DNA of 64,000 nt from Ancylostoma caninum (lineage: Eukaryota > Nematoda > Chromadorea > Rhabditida > Ancylostomatidae), in contig JBAJFG010000027.1 in NCBI GenBank assembly GCA_037903475.1, positions 248,001 through 312,000 of the forward strand. Direction: 5' to 3'. The notes below the pieces were generated by a model. That model did not search any database. It was given only the letters and a program-made list of their open reading frames with translations, and was not told where the DNA came from. Shown piece by piece: positions 55,473 through 64,000 of the stretch. The translations under genes were made by a program, and so were the position numbers. Position 1 is the first letter of the stretch. Every line of letters starts with the position of its first letter.

Positions 55473-56038
55473 TGTCGCGAATGCGATCGCTCCTTGGTTG
55501 GCGAGGGGGTACCGTACCCGAGACGGTGCAAGGGCGGTCATGATCGGTAGGTCAACATGACTGCTCAATGGCCGCAGGGGGCTACCAGCGCGGCTCAGTT
55601 TATCGTCGCTGCTGCCGCCTCGAGCGGTCACTTGTCTTTCCATTTTTTCATCGTTCACCTTGACTACCATTTTGTCCACCGACTAGTGCCCATTAGTGGC
55701 ACCTTATTACATTCTACTTATATAGCATCTCTTACTACATTACCCTCAGGCCTTGTGCCACTGGCTTACCTGAATTATTACATCAGGACTGCCTTGAGGT
55801 CTCAGTGCCCTCCGCGTCTCCCTCGTCCCACCTACTACTCATTGCACCCATCTCTGGTATCCATTTATTTCCCTTGACTAACATTGAAATCCTGTACTCA
55901 TTCGTCGTGTTTAATAAATCTCGACCTTTTTGATTCCTTGTGTTCTCTTTTACGGTCGTGCCCGTTGATATCCGTTTACTCGTGTTTCACCGCGCTGTTG
56001 GGGTAATTGGAGTTAGATATTAACCACCAGATGCAACA
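55473..56038 (+). repeat. Probable 5' LTR of the second BEL/Pao element
   Basis: The right edge is fixed by the primer-binding site at 56039 and the terminal CAACA, the same ending as the LTR of the first element. The left edge is a guess placed where the RTE fragment ends, at TGTCGCGAATGCG. AATAAA at 55913-55918 is a candidate polyadenylation signal. The matching 3' LTR is not in the window, so the length is unverified. Confidence 0.45.
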
Positions 56039-56053
56039 TGGTGCATCGGCCGG
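56039..56053 (+). promoter_or_regulatory. Primer-binding site, tRNA-Gly(GCC)
   Basis: TGGTGCATCGGCCGG is complementary over 15 nt to the 3' end of tRNA-Gly(GCC). This is the same primer choice as the intact element, though the two elements differ widely in sequence. Confidence 0.85.
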
Positions 56054-56979
56054 TTGCATCATAATGCATGATGCTATCGATCGAATGCCCGTGTTGACCC
56101 ACCCCACCCCGCGCGTAGGTAGAATGCCACGTAGGGTAGTGTAGGTGTTACTGCATAACTGTGCTTAGTAATACATTGATGGGACGGACCAGGGTGCTAA
56201 GCGGAAACCCTCAGCTGCGGGCGTAGTAGGGTGGATGGACTGTGGCAACCAACCATCCAACTCGTCCATCCGGAGGTGTCGTGGGGTCCCGTAATAACTG
56301 GGTAAGTGGGGACAGGATAGGATGCATAGGATAGAGCCGGCGCCTTAAATATAGGGAAACTTGGCGCATGAGGCGCACTCCCAGCCTCCTTGGGATGAGG
56401 CGCCCATTGAGGTGGTTAACGCCGTACTAATGGAAAGGAAAGCATGCCATGACAATTGTCGCTAGCCAGTGCGTAACTTGGTTCACGCCTTGTACAGAGC
56501 TCTGTTATCCCAACTACATGGAGTTGGCCACCAGGTAAGTTGGGCAAGGTTCCCAGTAGGGGATGAGCATGGTTGCTCGATGGTAGCTAACGCTACCGGG
56601 AAGCCACCCTTCCCCCAATGCAGCTCTTATTCTGTCTGTCGCCACCCACGTGTCCCTTTCAATGCATTATACAATGATCAAAGAATGGTCATTAAACCCC
56701 TATGTAGTACATCTACTTCATACCATACGCACGATTACTACAAAGTCAGCCGAGCAAACGGTTCCATGAAAACAAAGACACGACATAATCGCCCCATTTT
56801 ATGTAGCCAACTAGACTTTTCTTGTAATATTGTCGATTTTGTATCGTTCCTTTCCTCTCATCTCATTCACATCACTTTTGTGCCCTTGCAGCGGTCCTTT
56901 TTAATGAAATGCTTGTCGGTTCTCATTCAGGTGTTTCCTCGACGGGGGACACTGGTGAACCACCCAGTCTCTTTTCAGT
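56054..56979 (+). other. 5' leader of the second BEL/Pao element
   Basis: 926 bp with no gag-like frame. The leader ends in CAGTCTCTTTTCAG at 56978, one base before the gag ATG. This strong acceptor suggests that the mRNA is cis- or trans-spliced directly upstream of gag. Confidence 0.5.
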
Positions 56980-59900
56980 ATGTCCATTGTTGGCGCTTGC
57001 AAAGCCCTGGTAACGAAGGCCGTCAACGCCCTGCGGCAGAAGAAGACCGACGTGGAACCCTCGATCTTGGAGAGACTCGTTCTTACTGGGATACCAGGCG
57101 AGGATGAAGCTTTGATTTACGATCGTAAAACAATTCTTACAAATACTAGCGCTTCTATCAAACATTCCTTAAATGTTTTGAAAGAACGTTGGGACCGTGC
57201 CCAAAAATTAGCGGAATCAGCTCCCGCTGCCGAGGGAGAGCCACCACTCCTCGATGAGTTCCAATCCCACTGGGATTCTCTCGGAGCTGAGGAGCTTGTG
57301 GAGGAGATGGAGGTGCTCCTGATACGTTTGGACACGGCATTGTCCTTGTTACCCCCTGTTACCCCCAACTTTCTTATGTCCTACTCCATGTCCACCGCTC
57401 CCTGCATCGATCAATACCAGCTCGGCTCAGGACTCGGCGCTCCCACCGGACCGGACCGAAGTTCAGAGAACACCCTACTCCACCAATAAAAAGGTTTCAG
57501 GGTACGACCAAAGAACATGGCCCGGCGTGAGCAGCTACATAGGCTGCACCACGAAGCAACCGTCGATCAATACTGGGTCGGCGGATGACCCGTATGCCTG
57601 CGCGTACTCCGAAATCCAAACGCATGGTCTAATACCGACCCAACACTTAATCAAAGATTGCATGCCCTTAACACATGTGAACGGTACTGCATCAGAGCCC
57701 AGCGGTAGGCATAACGGTAGAGACATCATGAATGACGTAGTAGCTACTGCATCGACGTCTCCATTTGTGCGGCAAGTGAAATTGCCAACACTTGAGTTGC
57801 CCGAGTTTGACGGTAGCGTGGACACATTTCCTGAATTTTGAGACCTGTTTTCTGCAGCGGTACACAGCAACATCAGTCTTCCGCCTGCTCACAAATTTCT
57901 CTACTTAAAAAGCTACTTGAAGGGAACAGCGTCCAGCATTATCGCCAACTTTCAACCTACTGCACAAAACTATGACGAGGCAGTCCGCACCATTCTTAGT
58001 ACATATCATCGATCTGATATACTGCGAAACAAGCTCTGGGACAAGCTAACAGCTCAACCAAAAGCCGATAACTCCGCAATCTCACAGCGGGTGACGCTTT
58101 GCGGAATCAAAGCTATTTGGGCCCAGATGAAAAAACTTTCGGAGCATTCAGGTTCGACAGGTACTATGAAAGTGATCCGATCGAAATTTCCAAGTCGCAC
58201 ACGAGAAAAAGTGGTCGAACTCAGGAAAAAAGGTGACCCCTCGTGGACGGTCGACGATCTTCTCCAAGCTTTAGACACTGTCGTGGAACAACTTGAGCTC
58301 GTCGAAGATGCCGATCCGAAAAGTAATTCATCTTCTAGTACATTGTTAGTCCAACATGAGCCTCGCTCTCCAAGCAGACGTCGACCTCCTCATCGCTCTT
58401 CTTATGTACCACATAATTCTCAATCTCAAGGGTCACGTAGCTCTCAAAGAAACCGTTGCAATCTCTGCCTTCGCCACGGTCATAGAGCTAAGGAATGCAG
58501 AGAACTACGTAACCCAGGAGAACGTAGAAAAGTGTGTATTGCATTTAATCTTTGCTGGAGATGTTTTGAATCTGGACACCGTAGCGCACAATGCACCAAG
58601 CCGAAATGTCACAAATGCAACGGCGATCATCACATGCTTTTGTGCTACAGAGACTTCAGTCTCTCACGAAGTCCAGAAAGATCGGGAAATCTCCGTCAAA
58701 GTCGTAGTCCATTGAGAAGTGACTCATCGCCACGTACGTCTCGTGCACACTAGACACACGAGAGAGTCGTCGCGAAGCAAATCGCGTTCACCCAGTAGAA
58801 GCATGAGCAGATCTCCTTCGAGAGACATCTTGAGACGCAGGAGAGATTCACCGCATCCCAGAGCTACTGTAGGATTCATAGATCCATCTAAAAGTGTTGT
58901 TGTTACTCGCGCATCTACCTGCGTTACTCCATTTAATCAGCCAATCCACACAGATGACGAATTCGATTCCGATGAAGAGGAAATCACACTATCTAATCAC
59001 GCTCAAACACTTCAAAGTTTTTCATCACCTTCCGTCCGCAGAACAGTGAAACCCAAATCATCGCTATCGAATCCGCGCCTTATGGTTGTTAATGCATCCA
59101 CTTACAATTATAACACAAATGCTGACGAGCTGCTTACTGTACTCCTTGACAGTGGCTCACAGCACAGTTATATACGTAAGTCTATTGCATCCTTCCTTGG
59201 CCTCGAACTGAAAGATCCTAAGGAAGTTACTACATTAACTTTCGGTGGGCATAAGCACACTGAAATATCCTATCATGTCGATATTACATTGATGGGCCAG
59301 GAAAACAAACCCGTTAACCTTAAACTGTTGACCCGGGAGTTCATAACAACCGTACCACCTTATTCCATTCCAAACCAACAGGATCCTACATTCCCACACG
59401 TAGAAGACTCCAGCGCAAGGGTCGATATAGACATACTCGTCGGAATTGACTACTACTGGGATATAGTGGACCTGAACAGGAATAGACAGCTTCCCTCGGG
59501 TCTCGTCTTGTCGTACACCCGCTTCGGCCCCGTCCTCTCAGGACAGGAGGCCATCCTTTCGCAGTCGAACGCGACGGTAACAAGCAATCCGCTACCGCTT
59601 GACAGCGAAAAGCTCGCCGATACGGACGAGATCGTTCGGAGGTTGTTCGCTCTCGAAGCCCTAGATTCTGCTAGCGATACTAGTGCATCGGACGAGGTGG
59701 TTATTCAACAGTATTACGACTCTGTAAAGGTAATTGACGGGTTAATACATGTAAGATTTCCGTAGAAACTTAACCATCCCTTCCTGCCCGACAACAAAGC
59801 CTTAGCTATGCGTAGACTGGAGAACCAGTACGCAAAGCTTCGCTCTAACCTGAAAGATTGGATGGAGTACAGCCAAACTTTTGAGCAACAGCTCAAGTCG

Positions 59901-61935
59901 GGCATCATAGAGGATGTCACGGATAAATTACCCACTGGCCCAATAGTTTACTACATACCCCACCAGGCTGTCTACAAAGATGACAGCAACACTACAAAAC
60001 TACGCATTGTCTTTGATGCGTCCAGTCATCGGAGGAACGTACCCAGCCTCAATGACTGTGTTCATCAAGGGCCAACAATGCTGCCAGATTTGTGTGGAAC
60101 ACTGTTGCGTGCGCGTCTTAATCCATACCTAATCATCGCGGACGTGGAAAAAGCGTTCCATCAGATCAGGCTGCAAGAAGATCAGAGGGACGCCACGAGA
60201 TTTCTTTGGTTGAAGGACACTACAAAACCTCCAACTAAGGATAATATTCCTACCTTACGCTTCACACGCATTCCGTTTGGAGTTAATGCATCCCCCTTCC
60301 TATCAAATATGTCCATCAAATATGCCCTTGAGCGAGATCGCGCCAACTGCCTGCGAGAAGAAATTCTTGCTAATACATATGTAGATAATGTTCTCATAGG
60401 AGCAAAAAGTTCCGATGAGTGCATAAGAAAACAACTACAATGCAAGGAGACCTTCTTGCGGATGGGTATGAACTTGAGAGAGTTCATGCCCAACAACAAC
60501 GAGGTCATGCAAGCGAACCAGGTCAAGGACCGTATGGCCCAGAAGGCTAACACAGTCAAACTCCTAGGCGTCAGATGGAACCCACAGAGTGACGCCGTCC
60601 TCATAGCTGTCCGAATGGGCTCAACGGCGGTCACCACCAAGCGAACAGCCCTCAAAGCATTCGCATCCACCTTTGACCCACTAGGACTACTTACTCCATT
60701 GTTTGTCAAACTAAAAACATTCATACAAGACCTTTGGCAAATAGGCCTATCTTGGGATGATACCCTGGACGAGAGTAGCGTCAAAAAATGGGCTAGTCTT
60801 GTTAAAGAAGTCATTCACTACGTAGGAAACGTTCCAAGGTTCGTAGGGATTACGCCCGATACCAGGAACGACTTAGTCATCTTTTCGGATGCCTCTAAAA
60901 GGGCTTACGCGGCGGTGGCTTACCTAGTCTGTAAACCTAGCCAAGGCACACCCACTTCGTGCCTGATTATGTCTAAGTCGAAGTTGGCACCTTGATATGG
61001 TCGCTAATAATACAACCGCTCAGTTTTTGTTAGCCTTTCGAAGGTTCATCGCGCGAAGAGGCACTCCAGAATCAGTTCTGAGTGACAACGCGCCCACCTT
61101 CAAGTTGAGTAGGGAAATCTTAGTCAACGAGCTAATCAAAATTGAGCAGGATGCTGTAGTACGCGTGTTTACTGCGGACAACGGTCTCAAATGGAGTTTC
61201 ATAACCCCCTTTCCCCATGGAAAGGAGGATTTTATGAGCGATTAGTCGGTTCTGTGAAGACTGCTTTGAAAAAAGCAGTTGGCAGAAGGACCATTGACCT
61301 CTGGACATTTGAAACGCTATTGCTTGAGATCGAGGCCACATTAAACACTCGTCCTCTGTTATCTACAACGACTAATTCATCAGGTGAAACCTACGTACTA
61401 CGTCCTATCGACCTCATTAATCCATCCTTCCGATTGGGACGTCTAGACGGTACCAAAGAATTCCGAAGAACCTATTCCGAATTACCGGAATCCGACTCAT
61501 ATGAGTTCATTAAGTCGTACTGTGGGACGCTCCAGTCCGTACTGGATTCGTTTTGGACTGTGTGGCACAGGGAATACCTCCACGCACTCTCCGAAAGTAA
61601 TCGCCTTCGTTGCTCCAAAAAGCAAGGAGCTAGGGAAGTTCCAAAAGTCGGAGATGTTGTCCTAATACATCAGGATAATGCATCTAGGACATTCTGGCCC
61701 ATTAATCCATAATAGTCTGGGCATAATAGTCCACCTAAATAAGTCCAAAGATGGCTGCCTACGTTCTGCTCTTGTTCGAGTTTCTAAAGGAAAGCAACTG
61801 CAGCGCTCAATCAACCAGTTGGTTCCTTTGGAAATCTCCGTGTTGGATGCTGGAGCCGTGAGGAAGCCCCCTGCCTCCGTAACTCCAACACGCATCCAAC
61901 CAGGAAGGGCTGCAAAAAGAGCAAACTCTAGGTAA
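56980..61935 (+). pseudogene. Second BEL/Pao element, Gag-Pro-Pol, inactivated
   Basis: Order: Gag N-terminus 56980-57489 (MSIVGACKALVTKAVNALRQ); DUF1759-like capsid with one TGA at 57839-57841 in place of an expected Trp; zinc knuckles (CNLCLRHGHRAKEC, CWRCFESGHRSAQC, CHKCNGDHHMLLC) near 58460-58650; frameshift; protease with LDSGSQ near 59147; stop at 59763; reverse transcriptase 59808-60995 with ADVEKAFHQ and YVDNVLIG; deletion of the rest of RNase H and the first half of integrase at 60995/60997; integrase end with SDNAPTF and YERLVGSVK across a frameshift; and a DUF5641-like tail to 61935. No envelope-like sequence follows. At least five lesions show that it is dead. Confidence 0.92.
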
Positions 61936-62911
61936 TCCTCTTTTACGGGACAATTTACTTCATTTTACTCCATAGTTATTCTATTCCTTGGGTGAAATAG
62001 GTGACCTCCACCCTATCGTGTCCTTATTTCATCCTTTCTGCTCAAAAACAGCACTCACACGCGCAAATAATACATTCCAACCCGTTTGGAAGAAAAACCC
62101 CCATTTGAAATTGGCGCGCTGCCCTGATTTAAAGGGAGATCACGTGATCGATTGATTGCGTCACGCAAGCGGCGCGGCCAAAATCGTATTTCACTACTTT
62201 AGGCCGCGCCGACGCGTTTTCTTTGCTTTACGTGGTCCGTCGCGCCCATTTCTTTCTTTATCATGTTTTTTCTAGTTCCTAATAGCTAATCCATCACAGC
62301 TGCATGGTACTCAACAGTTTATGGCATGTTTTTCAAGGGCTTTTAAAGTTTTCATTTTCTGTGATGTACTACGCAGGATTCATTGTCTTCATCGCTCTCA
62401 CCTCCTTTCCCTCATCTTTCTTATTCCGTGTTCCGTCGTTTTCTTGTTTGTTTTAAAGTTCAACTTACCGTTCCTTAGGCTTATTCCATGAGATGTCCTA
62501 GTATGTAGTTAGTTTATTAGTGCTTGTTTTGCTTTACCATTTTTCTCTCTTGTCTCTCGCCGCACGCAGTGCCCCCCTTTTTTTTCTCTTCGTTCACGCG
62601 GTTTCCCAAGTTCTACGCACGCATAGTACATGGCTGTACGCTAAAATATACTTGATAGTTGCTTCTTTGTGCCCCAGCAATTCTACTTCATGTGTCGTGC
62701 CCCAGCAATTCTACTGCATGTGTTGGTTTCTTTACCCGCGTGCACCATTCTCTGTTTCATACTCGTGCATTACTGCATTAACATCCCTTATCGTCGTCTT
62801 AGTTTAGGCGTTCTATTGCATCGAGAATTCCTTACATGGTGCTCTCATCCAATCGTGGATATTCCATGTTCCTCTTCGTATTGTATGTGAACGAATTACT
62901 TCTGGATTTCA
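61936..62911 (+). other. Region between pol and the 3' zinc-knuckle frame
   Basis: No coding domain seen. Contains a GC-rich inverted repeat GGCGCGGCC...GGCCGCGCC (about 62170-62212) and a direct duplication of about 28 bp (CCCAGCAATTCTACT, 62670-62725). It ends in the acceptor-like TCTGGATTTCAG at 62912. It may correspond to the intron or leader of a spliced 3' transcript of the element. Confidence 0.4.
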
Positions 62912-64000
62912 GAACAATCGTTTTCAAACGTGACGAACGGAGGTGGAACTGCGAGATCCCCGAGCAAGCAAAGCAAAGAAAAGGATGGTGAGGCAGGTAA
63001 AGGGGATCGGGAGCCTTGGCGACCGCTCCCCTCCGATCTTGCTGAAACTTTCAATGATGCTCTTTTCGTTTCTGTTAAGCAGGAACCTATGGAGGAGGAT
63101 TGCCCTCTCTCTGATTTTTTAATTTCTACATTGAATGCTATCATTCCCAAGAGCGCGAATGACTGCCAGTCTCTGCAGTCGGGGCTCAGTCCTCGCAGCA
63201 TACAATTCCTGCGGAAGAGGAGAGCCCCGCAGAGCCTGACACCTATTGCAAGGGAGCTGATGTGGTGCCCCTCTCAATTCCGTTAGAGGTTAGCAGCACA
63301 CCAGCCATTGCTATTCTGACCTTTTCTGATGTTAGTTCATCTCACTATGCGGACCCTGTTCCTACGGATACCACTGCTCCAGAGGAGCAGCCAACTCCTC
63401 AGGCTGATACTACATCTACAAATCGTCAGAGGGAAGGCGCTATCATTTGTAACTCCTCAGGCAATGACTGGGCTCCTTCTACTGCATCAGGCTCTCGAAA
63501 TAAAAATCTTAAAAGCGCCACGAGGACTCATAAACATTCGAACCTTACTTCATCAGTAAAAGCTCAGCGTAGTCCTTTCACATCTGTGAGTGCAACCTAT
63601 GAACGGCCACGAGGCATTATCAAAAAGCAGAATCAGCGCAGGCCGGCTTCGACGCACTCTGCGCGCCGGCAGGCTGGACCTTCGTCCATTTCGGAACGCC
63701 GTGACCGCCCAAAGGTTGCAAAACGCAATTCCAGTACTCCATCTTCGCAACAGTCAAACCCTTCGGCAAAAACTGCGAAGTCGCCCAGAGCGGGGTCAGA
63801 TCAAGCACAGCCGTGGGGTCCAAGACTAGGATGCCTCCACTCGTGCCTCCGACTCCTCCGCAATGGGCGCCGTCGTGTGGGTTCTGTGGCAGTCGTAGGC
63901 ATTGGACGTCCCACTGTCAGACATACAGAAGCTTGAGGGCCCGCGCTAATCAGGCCATTGAGCGCGGGTGGTGCTCCAACTGCATCAAAGTACATCATAG
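62912..64000 (+). pseudogene. Gag-like zinc-knuckle ORF, broken, runs off the window
   Basis: The frame after the acceptor at 62912 reads through PLPSDLAETFNDALFVSV to a stop at 63286. Shifted frames continue with a long Ser/Thr/Pro-rich and basic region (63262-63820). From about 63832 another frame gives CGFCGSRRHWTSHC, a canonical CX2CX4HX4C knuckle, then CSNCIKVHH, the start of a second knuckle cut by the window end. At least two frameshifts are present. It could be a 3' accessory gene of the second BEL/Pao element, by analogy with 32049-32492. It could also be the gag of a third element. Confidence 0.6.

Noticed and set aside
56469..57107. 212-codon frame overlapping the second BEL/Pao gag start
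   Set aside because: It overlaps the better supported gag frame, has no recognisable domain and spans the leader with its strong splice acceptor.
62520..62890. Hydrophobic 95-codon frame as a membrane protein or envelope of the second BEL/Pao element
   Set aside because: The hydrophobicity comes from T-rich sequence and a 28-bp direct duplication. There is no cysteine pattern, signal or anchor order resembling an envelope protein.

Overview
The window reads as nuclear DNA of a nematode, most likely a strongylid (hookworm-type) parasite. The reasons are nematode-style splice acceptors (TTTTCAG/TTTCAG), a 79-bp intron, a possible spliced-leader acceptor just before an ATG, and repeats of nematode type: BEL/Pao, Ty3/gypsy, RTE and CR1 elements, mariner and MITEs. 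I see no rRNA gene, true tRNA gene, CRISPR array, operon or bacterial gene. Almost everything is mobile or repetitive DNA.

Layout. 1-3820: minisatellites, a (GT)n tract and a MITE. 3821-15414: a very large inverted repeat (A/A', 4545-bp arms, 2504-bp spacer). 15415-19994: a second inverted repeat (B/B', 902-bp arms) that abuts the first with no gap; its spacer holds two inverted copies of a tRNA-like repeat and a MITE. 20384-20959: a TTAA-flanked MITE. 21868-about 47 kb, perhaps to 53 kb: widely spaced exons of an unrecognised + strand host gene, with one apparent intron of about 24 kb. Inside that intron lie the 5' half of an RTE LINE (23.3-24.5 kb), a decayed UPF1-like helicase (- strand, 25.0-28.3 kb), a decayed Ty3/gypsy element (- strand) and, nested in the gypsy gag, a complete BEL/Pao retrotransposon (31277-40699, - strand). 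The 3' half of an RTE LINE follows at 43.0-44.5 kb.

47-56 kb holds a 51-bp minisatellite, an inverted RTE fragment, a third B-family copy, a 5'-truncated CR1-type LINE with a long open reverse-transcriptase frame, a mariner remnant and an RTE 5' fragment. 55.5-61.9 kb is a second, dead BEL/Pao element on the + strand. The window ends in a broken gag-like zinc-knuckle reading frame.

The main result is the first BEL/Pao element. It has apparently identical 162-bp LTRs, a 5-bp target duplication, a tRNA-Gly primer site and one uninterrupted 2623-residue Gag-Pro-Pol-Env frame. Downstream it carries a separate 147-codon ORF with nucleocapsid-like zinc knuckles. The second element is also followed by zinc-knuckle coding sequence, so a 3' accessory zinc-knuckle gene may be a shared trait. 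Cellular genes contribute little: the split host gene and the broken helicase are the only candidates.
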